From Rhodoferax sp. (GTDB lineage Bacteria; Pseudomonadota; Gammaproteobacteria; Burkholderiales; Burkholderiaceae_C), in the NCBI GenBank assembly GCA_024236015.1, contig JACKLK010000001.1, positions 310,001-374,000 of the forward strand: 64,000 bases of DNA. Direction: 5' to 3'. Below are positions 53,177-62,597 of the stretch, in pieces; position 1 is the first letter of the stretch; each line of letters opens with the position of its first letter. The notes under the pieces were generated by a model. It saw only the letters and a program-made list of their open reading frames with translations, ran no database searches and was not told where the DNA came from. Made by a program: the position numbers and the translations under genes.

Positions 53177-54100
53177 ATGGCAGCAATTACTGCAAGCATG
53201 GTCGCTGAATTGCGCGGAAAAACCGATGCACCGATGATGGAGTGCAAGCGCGCGCTCACCGAAGCCGAAGGAGACATGGTCAAGGCCGAAGAGCTCCTGC
53301 GCGTCAAGCTGGGTACCAAGGCCGGCAAGGCTGCCGGACGCATCACGGCCGAAGGCGTGGTCGCGATCGCGCGTGAAGGCGATGCCGGCGCGATGATCGA
53401 GATCAACTGCGAAACCGACTTCGTGACTAAGAACGACAGTTTCCTGGCCATGGCCGACGCGGCGGCAGCGCTGGTGGCCAGGCACGACCCGGCCGATGTC
53501 GAGGCGTTGGGCGCCCTGGCCTACGAGCAGGATGGTTTCGGTCCCACGCTCGAGGAAGTTCGCAAGGGCCTGATCGGCAAGATCGGCGAGAACATGAGCT
53601 TTCGCCGTTTCAAGCGTTTTGCCTCCGGCAGCAAGCTGGCCACCTACCTGCACGGCACGCGTATCGGCGTGGTCGTCGAGTTCGACGGTGACGAGGCGGC
53701 CGCCAAGGACGTCGCGATGCACGTCGCGGCGATGAAGCCCGTGGCGCTGTCCAGTGCCGACGTGCCGGCGGAGATGGTCGAGCGCGAGCGTTCGGTTGCG
53801 GCGGCCAAGGCTGCCGAGGATGCCGCAGCGGCCGTGGCCAACGGCAAGCCGGTACAGTCGGCGGAAATCGTGGCAAAACGCATCGAAGGCGGTGTGCAGA
53901 AGTACCTCAAGGAGGTCTCCCTGTTCGACCAGTCTTTCGTCAAGAACGACAAGCAGACCGTTGCGGCCATGCTCAAGGCCACCAATACCACGGTGAAGGC
54001 ATTCACCTTGTACGTGGTGGGCGAGGGCATCGAGAAGAAGGTGGACGACTTCGCTGCCGAGGTCGCGGCGCAGGTTGCGTCGGCCAAGCAGGGCGCCTGA
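53177..54100 (+). CDS. tsf: Elongation factor Ts
   Basis: The 307-residue nucleotide-exchange factor for EF-Tu. The UBA-like N-terminus has AAITASMVAELRGKTDAPM; the Tu-contact TDFV motif is in NCETDFVTKNDSF, near residue 80; dimer and core domains follow. Two ATGs stand in tandem (53174 and 53177); the second is chosen since GGAG is 7 bases before it and the family begins MAAIT. It ends with a short Gln/Gly/Ala tail. Confidence 0.97.
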   Translation: MAAITASMVAELRGKTDAPMMECKRALTEAEGDMVKAEELLRVKLGTKAGKAAGRITAEGVVAIAREGDAGAMIEINCETDFVTKNDSFLAMADAAAALVARHDPADVEALGALAYEQDGFGPTLEEVRKGLIGKIGENMSFRRFKRFASGSKLATYLHGTRIGVVVEFDGDEAAAKDVAMHVAAMKPVALSSADVPAEMVERERSVAAAKAAEDAAAAVANGKPVQSAEIVAKRIEGGVQKYLKEVSLFDQSFVKNDKQTVAAMLKATNTTVKAFTLYVVGEGIEKKVDDFAAEVAAQVASAKQGA

Positions 54101-54170
54101 GCACTGCGTTGCCATGCCATCCCGGCCCTGGGGGCCGGGTCGTTTACTGACTGACAACCAGGAGAGTTCC

Positions 54171-54893
54171 ATGTCCCAAGCCACACCCGTCCACAAACGT
54201 GTCCTGCTCAAGTTGTCGGGTGAGGCCTTGATGGGGGATGACCCCTTCGGCATCAATCGTGACACCATCGTGCGCATGGTGGACGAGATCGGCGAGGTCA
54301 CCCGCATGGGTGTGGAGGTCGCCGTGGTGATCGGCGGTGGCAACATCTTTCGGGGCGTGGCTGGCGGATCGGTCGGCATGGACCGTGCCACGGCCGACTA
54401 CATGGGCATGCTGGCCACGGTGATGAATTCGCTGGCGCTCGGCGACACCATGAACAAGGCCGGCCTGACGTCCCGCGTGATGTCGGCGATCTCGATCGAG
54501 CAGGTGGTGGAGCCGTACGTGCGCCCGAAGGCGCTGCAATACCTCGAGGAAGGCAAGGTCGTGATCTTCGCGGCCGGCACCGGCAATCCGTTCTTCACGA
54601 CCGACACCGCCGCCGCATTGCGCGGCGCCGAGATCGGCGCCCAGGTGGTGCTCAAGGCCACCAAGGTCGATGGCGTCTACACTGCGGACCCGAAGAAGGA
54701 TCCCACGGCGACACGCTACAACCGCATTTCGTTCGACGAGGCCATGGCGAAGAACCTGGGCATCATGGACGCGACCGCGTTCGCGTTGTGCCGCGACCAG
54801 AAGCTGCCGATCAAGGTGTTCTCGATCGTCAAGCATGGTGCGCTGCGACGTGTGATCCTGGGGGAAGATGAAGGTACCTTGGTCTATGCCTGA
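54171..54893 (+). CDS. pyrH: Uridylate kinase
   Basis: The 240-residue UMP kinase of the amino-acid kinase fold: RVLLKLSGEALMGD at the start, VIGGGNIFRG for phosphate binding, GMLATVMNSLAL, and AAGTGNPFFTTDTAAALRG. It makes UDP for RNA and cell-wall precursors and is feedback controlled by UTP. AGGAGAG precedes the ATG at 54171. A GC hairpin without a U-run lies in the 70-base gap after tsf. Confidence 0.97.
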   Translation: MSQATPVHKRVLLKLSGEALMGDDPFGINRDTIVRMVDEIGEVTRMGVEVAVVIGGGNIFRGVAGGSVGMDRATADYMGMLATVMNSLALGDTMNKAGLTSRVMSAISIEQVVEPYVRPKALQYLEEGKVVIFAAGTGNPFFTTDTAAALRGAEIGAQVVLKATKVDGVYTADPKKDPTATRYNRISFDEAMAKNLGIMDATAFALCRDQKLPIKVFSIVKHGALRRVILGEDEGTLVYA

Positions 54894-54953
54894 CAATCCG
54901 GGGCTGGCACGAATGGTCGGGCCCGACGGGTCCGGCGCTTGCAGGAGTTGAAG

Positions 54954-55514
54954 ATGGAGCTTGCAGAAATCAAACAGACGGCCGAGAGCCGGATGGACCA
55001 GTCGATCGAGGTCTTCAAGGCCAACCTGACCAAGATCCGCACCGGGCGTGCGAATCCGGCCTTGCTCGATTCGGTGCATGTCGAATATTACGGTTCGCTC
55101 GTGCCCATCAGCCAGGTGGCGAACGTGGCCTTGCTCGACGCGCGCACGATCAGCATCCAGCCCTGGGAGAAGGGCATGGGCGCGAAGATCGAGAAGGCGA
55201 TCCGCGAGAGCGACCTGGGCCTGAACCCGGCGTCGATGGGCGACCTGATCCGGGTGCCGATGCCGGCCATGACCGAGGAGCGCCGCAAGGAACTGACCAA
55301 GGTCGTGCGCGGCGAAGGCGAAACCGCGAAGATCGCAGTGCGCAACCTGCGTCGCGATGCGAACGAAGCCGTCAAGAAGCTGGTCAAGGAAAAGCTGGCC
55401 ACCGAAGACGACCTCAAGCGCAGCGAGGCCGAGATCCAGAAGGTCACCGACCGCCATGTCGCGGCCATCGACCAGTTGGTGGCGGCCAAGGAACAGGACA
55501 TCATGGCGGTTTGA
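54954..55514 (+). CDS. frr: Ribosome recycling factor
   Basis: The 186-residue RRF, full family length. The three-helix bundle has RMDQSIEVFKANLTKIRTGR with RANPALLD, IQPWEKGM, and ESDLGLNPASMGD; the C-terminal helix includes VKKLVKEKLATEDD. It releases post-termination ribosomes with EF-G. GCAGGAG precedes the ATG at 54954. Confidence 0.98.
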   Translation: MELAEIKQTAESRMDQSIEVFKANLTKIRTGRANPALLDSVHVEYYGSLVPISQVANVALLDARTISIQPWEKGMGAKIEKAIRESDLGLNPASMGDLIRVPMPAMTEERRKELTKVVRGEGETAKIAVRNLRRDANEAVKKLVKEKLATEDDLKRSEAEIQKVTDRHVAAIDQLVAAKEQDIMAV

Positions 55515-55543
55515 CCGCCTTGTGCCGGTCGTGAACGTCGCGC

Positions 55544-56278
55544 ATGCCTAACGCAGGACCGATTCCCCGTCACGTTGCCATCGTCATGGACGGCAATGGC
55601 CGCTGGGCGACGCGGCGGCTGCTTCCCCGGGTGGCCGGGCACAAGGTCGGTGTCGACTCCCTGCGCCGGTGCGTGCGTGCCTGCGCCGCGCGCGGCATCG
55701 CGGTGTTGACGGTGTTCGCGTTTTCGTCGGAGAACTGGAACCGGCCGCAGGACGAGGTCTCCGGGCTGATGGACCTGCTGGCCATGGCGCTGGCGCGCGA
55801 GGTGCCGCAGCTGGTCAAGGACGGCGTGCAGCTGCATTTTGTCGGTGAGCGCGAGGGCTTGTCGCCGTCGGTGCGCGGCGGCCTCGCGCAGGGCGAGCGG
55901 GCGACCGCGCACAACACCGGCCTGATCCTGAACGTCTGCTTCAACTATGGCGGGCGCTGGGACATCGCGCAGGCGGCCCGGCGGCTCGCCGCCGCGGGCA
56001 CCGAGATCAACGAAGACAGCCTGAGCCAGGCGATGGCGCTGGGCCATGTGCCCGATCCCGACCTGGTCATCCGTACCGGCGGGGAGCAGCGGATCAGCAA
56101 TTTCATGTTGTGGCAGTCCGCCTATTCCGAACTGTATTTCACCGATACCCTCTGGCCCGATTTCGACGAAGCCAGCCTCGATCAGGCGATCGCCGCATTC
56201 GCCGGTCGGGAGCGCCGTTTCGGCAAGACGTCCGCGCAGGTTGCCGGAGGCGAACAACGCCGCCCGCAAGCTGCCTGA
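55544..56278 (+). CDS. uppS: Undecaprenyl diphosphate synthase (isoprenyl transferase)
   Basis: A 244-residue cis-prenyltransferase that makes C55-PP, the lipid carrier for peptidoglycan and O-antigen. HVAIVMDGNGRWA carries the catalytic Asp; FAFSSENWNRP, and the C-terminal RTGGEQRISNFMLWQSAYSE are family signatures. It starts 29 bases after frr. Confidence 0.97.
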   Translation: MPNAGPIPRHVAIVMDGNGRWATRRLLPRVAGHKVGVDSLRRCVRACAARGIAVLTVFAFSSENWNRPQDEVSGLMDLLAMALAREVPQLVKDGVQLHFVGEREGLSPSVRGGLAQGERATAHNTGLILNVCFNYGGRWDIAQAARRLAAAGTEINEDSLSQAMALGHVPDPDLVIRTGGEQRISNFMLWQSAYSELYFTDTLWPDFDEASLDQAIAAFAGRERRFGKTSAQVAGGEQRRPQAA

Positions 56279-56289
56279 GCGCGAGTTCC

Positions 56290-57135
56290 ATGCTCTGGCA
56301 GCGTGTCGTCACCGCCCTGGTGCTCCTGCTGGTCCTGCTGCCGGCCTTGTTCTATCCGTCCGCCGTTCCGTTTTCGGCTGTCGCCATGGTGTTCATCGCC
56401 GCCGGCGCCTGGGAATGGGCGCGGCTGGCCGGGTATGGCCCGGGCCTGGCCCTGGGCAGCGCCGCATTCACCGTGCTGGCCTGCGCGCTGGCCTGGTGGG
56501 CCGGCCTGCTGCAGTCGACCTTGACCGCGTGGTGGGCCGCGGTGGCGCTGGCCTGGGTGGTGGGCGGTGCCATCCTGCTGCGCGGCGGCACCGGCATGTG
56601 GCTGCGCCTGCCCCCCGTTATCAAGCTGGCCATCGGCCTGGTCGTGCTCGTGGCGGCCTGGCTGGCCGTGGCGCAGGCGCGCCATGTCGGCGTCAATTTC
56701 CTGTTGTCCGTGCTGGCGCTGGTCTGGGCCGCCGACATCTGCGCCTATTTCGCCGGCCGTGCCTTCGGTGGCCGTGTGGCCAGGGGCAAGCTGGCGCCGA
56801 GCATCAGCCCCGGCAAGACCTGGGAAGGCGTCTGGGGCGGCATGGCCGGCGTGCTGGTACTGGCCGTTGCGTGGTCCTGGCTGGATGGCCAGCTGGGTGT
56901 GGATACGCCCAGCCTGTACGGCCAGGTGTTGTCCGGTAACCGGTGGTACATGCTGCTGGCGATCATGGCCATGGCGGCCATGAGCGTGGTCGGTGACCTG
57001 ATCGAATCCCTGCTCAAGCGCGCGGCGCAGGTCAAGGACAGCAGCCGCCTGTTGCCGGGCCATGGCGGCGTGCTCGACCGCATCGATGCGTTGTTACCCA
57101 CGCTGCCGATGGCCATGTTGCTGCACGCAGCCTGA
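56290..57135 (+). CDS. cdsA: Phosphatidate cytidylyltransferase
   Basis: A 281-residue membrane enzyme with about eight hydrophobic helices that makes CDP-diacylglycerol for phospholipids. The signature LLKRAAQVKDSSRLLPGHGG is near the C-terminus, and DICAYFAGRAFGG with SPGKTWEG marks the active-site region. It begins 11 bases after uppS. Confidence 0.96.
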   Translation: MLWQRVVTALVLLLVLLPALFYPSAVPFSAVAMVFIAAGAWEWARLAGYGPGLALGSAAFTVLACALAWWAGLLQSTLTAWWAAVALAWVVGGAILLRGGTGMWLRLPPVIKLAIGLVVLVAAWLAVAQARHVGVNFLLSVLALVWAADICAYFAGRAFGGRVARGKLAPSISPGKTWEGVWGGMAGVLVLAVAWSWLDGQLGVDTPSLYGQVLSGNRWYMLLAIMAMAAMSVVGDLIESLLKRAAQVKDSSRLLPGHGGVLDRIDALLPTLPMAMLLHAA

Positions 57136-57154
57136 AGAGGGAGCCCGGATCACG

Positions 57155-58345
57155 ATGCGCCAAGCCGTTGCCATTCTCGGCTCCACCGGATCGGTCGGAG
57201 CCAATACGCTGGACGTGCTGGCGCGCCATCCGGATCGATTCGAGGTGTTTGCACTCACCGCATCGACACGGGTCGACGTGATGCTGGCGCAATGCGTGAG
57301 CTTCCGGCCGCAGTTCGCGGTGATGGCCGATGCCGAGCGCGCCGCGGAACTGGCGCGGCGCTGCCGCGAACAAGGCCTGCCGACCCAGGTGCTGGCGGGC
57401 GCACAGGCCATTGCCGACGTGGCCGCCGACGAGCGGGTGCAGATCGTCATGGCGGCCATCGTGGGCGCCGCCGGGCTCGAGGCCTGCATGCGTGCGGCCC
57501 TTGCCGGCAAACGCCTGCTGCTGGCCAACAAGGAGGCCCTGGTGGTCGGCGGCCCGGTCTTCATGCAGGCGGTGCGCAAGGGCGGTGCGCGGCTGCTGCC
57601 CATCGACAGCGAGCATTCGGCGATCTTCCAGTCATTGCCGCCGGACCCGGCATGCTGGGCCGGGCAGGTCGACAAGCTGATCCTGACCGCTTCCGGCGGT
57701 CCGTTTCGGGACCGGGACCCTGCGACCTTGCGTGACGTGACGCCCGAGCAGGCCTGCGCCCATCCGAACTGGGTCATGGGACGCAAGATATCGGTGGACT
57801 CGGCCACCATGATGAACAAGGTGCTCGAAGTCATCGAGGCACGCTACCTGTTCGACATGGAGCCCGATCGGATCCAGGTCGTCATCCATCCGCAGAGCAT
57901 CATTCATTCCATGGTGCAGTTCCGCGACAACTCCATCGTCGCCCAGCTGGGCACGCCCGACATGCGGGTGCCGATCGCCTATGGCCTGTGCTGGCCCGAT
58001 CGCATGGAGTCCGGGGCGCAGGCGCTCGATTTCCATGCGCTGGCGGCGATGAGCTTCGAGGCGGTCGACAGCGCCGAGCACCAGGCCCGTTTCCCCGGAC
58101 TGCAACTCGCCTGGCAGGTGCTGGCCGCCGGCGCGGGTGCGCCAGCGGCGCTCAACGCCGCGAACGAAGTGGCGGTGGCCGCGTTTCTCGACGGCCGCAT
58201 CCGTTTCGACCAGATCCATGCCGTCAATGACCACACGCTGGGCAGGATCGACACACAGGCCTCAGACTCGCTGGAGGCCTTGCTGGCCGTCGATGCGGCC
58301 GCGCGCGATTGCGCGGGCCGGATGGTCGGGACCTTGGCCGTCTGA
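57155..58345 (+). CDS. dxr: 1-deoxy-D-xylulose 5-phosphate reductoisomerase
   Basis: The 396-residue enzyme of the MEP isoprenoid route, making 2-C-methylerythritol 4-phosphate with NADPH. ILGSTGSVG at residues 7-15 binds NADPH; LLLANKEALVVGG and LPIDSEHSAIFQ give metal and substrate residues; MGRKISVDSATMMNK is the central signature. AGAGGGAG precedes the ATG at 57155. It supplies precursors to uppS in the same run. Confidence 0.97.
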   Translation: MRQAVAILGSTGSVGANTLDVLARHPDRFEVFALTASTRVDVMLAQCVSFRPQFAVMADAERAAELARRCREQGLPTQVLAGAQAIADVAADERVQIVMAAIVGAAGLEACMRAALAGKRLLLANKEALVVGGPVFMQAVRKGGARLLPIDSEHSAIFQSLPPDPACWAGQVDKLILTASGGPFRDRDPATLRDVTPEQACAHPNWVMGRKISVDSATMMNKVLEVIEARYLFDMEPDRIQVVIHPQSIIHSMVQFRDNSIVAQLGTPDMRVPIAYGLCWPDRMESGAQALDFHALAAMSFEAVDSAEHQARFPGLQLAWQVLAAGAGAPAALNAANEVAVAAFLDGRIRFDQIHAVNDHTLGRIDTQASDSLEALLAVDAAARDCAGRMVGTLAV

Positions 58346-58365
58346 ATGGCGGGGTGGAGAACAGC

Positions 58366-59727
58366 ATGTTGACGATTGTTGCTTTTGTCGTGGCGCTGGC
58401 GCTGTTGATCGCCGTCCACGAATATGGCCACTACCGGGTTGCGGTCGCCTGCGGCGTGCGGGTGTTGCGCTTCTCGGTCGGTTTCGGCAAGACCTTGTGG
58501 CGCTGGCAACCCAAGGGTTCACCCACCGAGTTCGTGGTTGCCGCATTTCCGCTGGGCGGTTATGTGCGCATGCTCGACGAGCGCGAGGCGCCCGTGGCGC
58601 AGGAGCTGCGCCACCTGGCGTTCAACAACCAGCCCCTGGCCGCGCGTGCGGCCATCGTGGCGGCCGGCCCCTTGATCAACCTGCTGCTGGCCGTGGTGCT
58701 GTATGCCCTGGTCAACTGGAGCGGCGTGCAGCAGGCCAGCGCGGTGCTGGCCAGTCCGGTCCCGGGCTCCATTGCCGAGCAGGCCGGCATCACGGGCGGC
58801 GAGCGCGTGCTGCGCATCGCCGTCGGGACCCAGGATCCGGTGGACGTGGCCTCGTTCGACGACCTGCGCTGGCAACTGGCGCAGGCGGCGTTGCACGGGC
58901 AGGACGCACGGCTGGTGCTGGGTATCGGCGCCGGCGCGGTGACCCGTGAGGTCACGCTGGCTTTTGCGCAGGAGCGCGCCAGCGACGTGGATGCCGCCTT
59001 GTTCCGGCGCATCGGCATCGTCGGCCCGATGACGCAGCCGGAGCTCGGCGAGATCCTGCCAGACGGAGCCGCGCAGGCGGCCGGCTTGCGCAAGGGCGAC
59101 CGGGTGCTGAAGATCGACGCCACGACGGTGGTCGACGGCCAGCAGTTGCGCGACCTGATCCGGGCGTCGGGCAGCGATGGCGCCGCGAGCACGCAGACCT
59201 GGCAGGTCGAGCGCGACGCAAGACCGTTGACGCTGACGGTGACACCGCTGCGGGTCCCGGAAGGCGAGCGCACGATCGGCCGGATCGGCGCCTACGTGGG
59301 TGGCGCGCCGGAACTGGTCATGGTCCGTTACGGGCCGATCGACGGGCTGGTCCAGGCGTTCGAGCGCACCTGGGAAGTGTCGACGCTGACGCTGAGCATG
59401 ATCGGCCGCATGATCACCGGCGAGGCCTCGCTGAAGAACCTCAACGGCCCGCTGACGATCGCCGACTACGCCGGCAAGTCCGCCAGCCTGGGATTGACCC
59501 AATACCTGCTGTTCCTGGCCTTGATCAGCGTCAGCCTGGGCGTGCTCAATTTGTTGCCATTGCCGGTCCTCGATGGAGGGCACCTGATGTATTATCTTTG
59601 GGAGGCCGTCACGGGACATGGCGTTTCGGATGCCTGGCTTGAACGCCTGCAACGCGGCGGTGTCGCTGTGCTGTTGCTGATGATGGGCATCGCCTTGTAC
59701 AACGATCTGGCCCGAATCCTCGGGTAG
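58366..59727 (+). CDS. rseP: RIP metalloprotease RseP
   Basis: A 453-residue site-2 intramembrane protease. The zinc motif HEYGH is at residues 18-22 in the first membrane helix; two PDZ domains fill the middle (PDZ cores near GEILPDGAAQAAGLRKGDRVL); the second active-site motif LPLPVLDGGH is near the C-terminus. It cuts anti-sigma factor RseA in envelope stress. bamA follows. Confidence 0.95.
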   Translation: MLTIVAFVVALALLIAVHEYGHYRVAVACGVRVLRFSVGFGKTLWRWQPKGSPTEFVVAAFPLGGYVRMLDEREAPVAQELRHLAFNNQPLAARAAIVAAGPLINLLLAVVLYALVNWSGVQQASAVLASPVPGSIAEQAGITGGERVLRIAVGTQDPVDVASFDDLRWQLAQAALHGQDARLVLGIGAGAVTREVTLAFAQERASDVDAALFRRIGIVGPMTQPELGEILPDGAAQAAGLRKGDRVLKIDATTVVDGQQLRDLIRASGSDGAASTQTWQVERDARPLTLTVTPLRVPEGERTIGRIGAYVGGAPELVMVRYGPIDGLVQAFERTWEVSTLTLSMIGRMITGEASLKNLNGPLTIADYAGKSASLGLTQYLLFLALISVSLGVLNLLPLPVLDGGHLMYYLWEAVTGHGVSDAWLERLQRGGVAVLLLMMGIALYNDLARILG

Positions 59728-59776
59728 TTTTCATCTCGCCGCGTGCCTGCGCCCCTGGCTGACACAGACCAACAAC

Positions 59777-62068
59777 ATGCAACTCAATCGTATTCGTAGG
59801 CAGGCCACTGCCATTGCCGTCGCCGCTGGTGTGTTCGCCGGTTCCGCCTGGGCCGTGGACCCGTTCACCGTGCGCGACATCCGGATCGAAGGTCTGCAGC
59901 GCGTCGAGGCGGGCACCATCTTCGCGTCGCTTCCGGTGCGGGTCGGCGACACCTACGACGACCAGAAAGGCGCGGCTGCGATCCAGTCGATCTTCGCGCT
60001 GGGCCTGTTCAAGGACGTGCGCATCGAGGCCAGCGGCGACGTGCTGGTGGTGATCGTCGAGGAACGCCCGACGGTGGCCGATGTCGAGTTCGGCGGCAAC
60101 AAGGAATTCGACAAGGACACGCTGCGCCGGATGATGCGCGACATCGGCCTGACCGACGGCCGGCCCTTCGACAAGGCCTTGCTCGATCGTGCCGAGCAGG
60201 AGATCAAGCGGCAATACATCAATCGCAGCCTGTATGCGTCGGAGGTGGTGACCACGGTCACGCCGATCGAGCGCAACCGCGTCAACCTGTCCTTCTCCAT
60301 CACCGAGGGTGAACGCGCCAAGATCAAGGAGATCCGCATCGTCGGCAACCAGGCCTTCGGCGATTCGACGCTGCGCGACCTGTTCGACCTCAACACCGGC
60401 GGCTGGCTCAGCTGGTACACCAAGTCCGACCAGTATTCCCGTGCCAAGCTCAATGCCGACATCGAGACGCTGCGCTCGTATTACCTGACCCGCGGCTACC
60501 TGGAGTTCCGCATCGATTCGACCCAGGTCGTGATCTCGCCGGACAAGCAGGAAATCGACATCGTCATCAACATCACCGAAGGCGACCGTTATGTGGTCTC
60601 CGGCGTTCGGCTCGAGGGCAACTACCTGGGCAAGGACGACGAATTCAAGAGCCTGGTGGCGATCCGCCCGGGCCAGGCCTACAACGCCGACGACGTCGTG
60701 CAGACGACCCGGGCCTTCACCGACTATTTCGGCAACTTCGGTTATGCGTTCGCGCGCGTGGAGGCGCGGCCCGAGGTCGACCGGACGAACAACCGGGTCG
60801 CACTGGTGATCCAGGCCGAGCCATCGCGCCGGGCCTATGTGCGACGCATCAACGTGGCGGGCAACAACCGCACCCGCGATGAGGTCGTGCGCCGCGAGTT
60901 CCGCCAGTTCGAGTCGGCCTGGTACGACGCCGACAAGATCCGCCGTTCCCGCGATCGCGTGGACCGCCTCGGATTCTTCACCGAAGTGGGTATCGAGACG
61001 CAGGAGGTGCCCGGCGCGCCGGACCAGGTCGACCTGACCATCACCGTGGTGGAGCGCGCCACCGGCAACCTGTCGCTCGGCGCCGGTTATTCCAGTGGCG
61101 ACGGCCTGGGCCTGACGGCCGGCATCTCGCAGGAGAACGCGTTCGGTTCCGGCAATTCGCTGGGCATCCAGATCGATACCAGCGACACCTATCGCACCGT
61201 GGTGCTCAGCACCACCGATCCGTATTTCACGGTGGATGGCGTCTCGCGCTCGATCGACGTCTACCATCGCACGACCCGGCCCTACACCGTGTCCGACAGC
61301 TACAGCCTGAAGACCACCGGCGCCAGCCTGCGGTTCGGTGTGCCGTTTACCGAGACCGACACGGTCTATTTCGGCGCCGGTGTCGAGCAGACGAAGATCG
61401 TGCCCGGAACGTCGCTGCCGGCCGCGTACACGACCTATGCCAACCAGTTCGGCTACACCAGCAACGGGGTGCCGCTGACGATCGGCTGGGCGCGCGATAC
61501 CCGCGACAGCGCACTCGTGCCCAATTCGGGCCGTTACCAGCGGATCAACGGCGAATGGGGCGTGGGCGGCGATACGCGTTATCTCAGCGCCAGTTATCAG
61601 TTCCAGCAATACTGGCCGCTGAGCAAGCAGTACACCTTCGCGTTCAATGCCGACTTCGCCTACGGCAAGGGCTTGTCGGGCCGGCCGTTCCCGCTGTTCA
61701 AGAATTTCTACGGCGGCGGCCTGGGCTCGGTGCGTGGCTTCGAGCAAGGCAGCCTGGGCGAGGTCGAGGTCACCAATGGCGGCAGCCTGGGCGGCAACAA
61801 GAAGGTCAACCTGAACTTCGAGATCATCACGCCTTTCCCCGGTGCGGGCAACGATCGGACCTTGCGCATGTTCAGCTTCCTGGACGTCGGCAACGTGTTC
61901 GGCGAGTCGCAGCCGATGCGCCTGAACGAATTGCGTGCCTCCCTGGGCGTGGGCATCAGCTGGATCTCGCCGGTCGGCCCGTTGCGGCTGGCCTTGGCCT
62001 ACCCGATCCGGAAGTTCACAAACGATAAAATCCAGCGCGTGCAATTTCAAATCGGAACATCTTTCTAA
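59777..62068 (+). CDS. bamA: Outer membrane protein assembly factor BamA
   Basis: A 763-residue Omp85 protein. The signal peptide ends SAWA near residue 27; five POTRA domains occupy about 28-350, starting FTVRDIRIEGLQRV; the 16-strand barrel follows, with the VRGF motif (LGSVRGFEQG) in loop 6 and a C-terminal phenylalanine (QIGTSF) needed for outer membrane insertion. It folds beta-barrel proteins as the core of the BAM complex. Its stop overlaps the skp start (TAATG). Confidence 0.97.
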   Translation: MQLNRIRRQATAIAVAAGVFAGSAWAVDPFTVRDIRIEGLQRVEAGTIFASLPVRVGDTYDDQKGAAAIQSIFALGLFKDVRIEASGDVLVVIVEERPTVADVEFGGNKEFDKDTLRRMMRDIGLTDGRPFDKALLDRAEQEIKRQYINRSLYASEVVTTVTPIERNRVNLSFSITEGERAKIKEIRIVGNQAFGDSTLRDLFDLNTGGWLSWYTKSDQYSRAKLNADIETLRSYYLTRGYLEFRIDSTQVVISPDKQEIDIVINITEGDRYVVSGVRLEGNYLGKDDEFKSLVAIRPGQAYNADDVVQTTRAFTDYFGNFGYAFARVEARPEVDRTNNRVALVIQAEPSRRAYVRRINVAGNNRTRDEVVRREFRQFESAWYDADKIRRSRDRVDRLGFFTEVGIETQEVPGAPDQVDLTITVVERATGNLSLGAGYSSGDGLGLTAGISQENAFGSGNSLGIQIDTSDTYRTVVLSTTDPYFTVDGVSRSIDVYHRTTRPYTVSDSYSLKTTGASLRFGVPFTETDTVYFGAGVEQTKIVPGTSLPAAYTTYANQFGYTSNGVPLTIGWARDTRDSALVPNSGRYQRINGEWGVGGDTRYLSASYQFQQYWPLSKQYTFAFNADFAYGKGLSGRPFPLFKNFYGGGLGSVRGFEQGSLGEVEVTNGGSLGGNKKVNLNFEIITPFPGAGNDRTLRMFSFLDVGNVFGESQPMRLNELRASLGVGISWISPVGPLRLALAYPIRKFTNDKIQRVQFQIGTSF

Positions 62069-62577
62069 TGAACACACTGACCAGTCGCTTGTTGGCCGCC
62101 ATCATGATGGCGGCTTTGACGGTGGGCGCGTATGCGCAGGAGTTCCGGGTTGGCTTCGTCAATACCGATCGCATCTTCAAGGAGGCTGCGACCGCCAAGG
62201 CGGCACAGTCCAAGCTGGAGCAGGAGTTCTCCAAGCGCGAGAAGGAGCTCGTCGACCTGGGTGCCAGCATCAAGTCCCTGGCTGACAAGCTCGAGCGTGA
62301 TGCGCCCACGTTGTCGGAATCGCAGCGCAACACCCGCCAGCGCCAGCTGGTGGACCAGGACCGCGAGTTCCAGCGCAAGCGTCGTGAGTTCCAGGAGGAT
62401 CTCAACGCACGCAAGAACGAAGAGCTGCAACTGGTGCTCGAGCGTGCCAACAAGGTGGTCAAGCAGGTCGCGGAGACCGAGAAATACGACCTGATCCTGC
62501 AGGACGCGGTCTACATCAACCCCAAACACGACATCACCGACAAGGTGATCAAGGCGCTCAACGCCGGAGTGAAATAG
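62068..62577 (+). CDS. skp: Periplasmic chaperone Skp/OmpH
   Basis: A 169-residue periplasmic chaperone for outer membrane proteins. The signal peptide ends AYA near residue 24; VGFVNTDRIFKEAATAK begins the mature protein, followed by a long charged coiled coil (residues 45-130) forming the tentacles. It overlaps the last base of bamA, so the BAM component and its chaperone are co-translated. Confidence 0.95.
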   Translation: MNTLTSRLLAAIMMAALTVGAYAQEFRVGFVNTDRIFKEAATAKAAQSKLEQEFSKREKELVDLGASIKSLADKLERDAPTLSESQRNTRQRQLVDQDREFQRKRREFQEDLNARKNEELQLVLERANKVVKQVAETEKYDLILQDAVYINPKHDITDKVIKALNAGVK

Positions 62578-62597
62578 CAGGACGAGGCGGTATTCGT

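Noticed and set aside
54120..54139. GC hairpin between tsf and pyrH as terminator
   Set aside because: The stem CCCGGCCC/GGGGCCGGG has no U-run after it; at most a pause or mRNA-stability element.
59609..62077. An 822-codon minus-strand open frame opposite bamA
   Set aside because: No recognisable motif or signal peptide; bamA on the other strand is certain.
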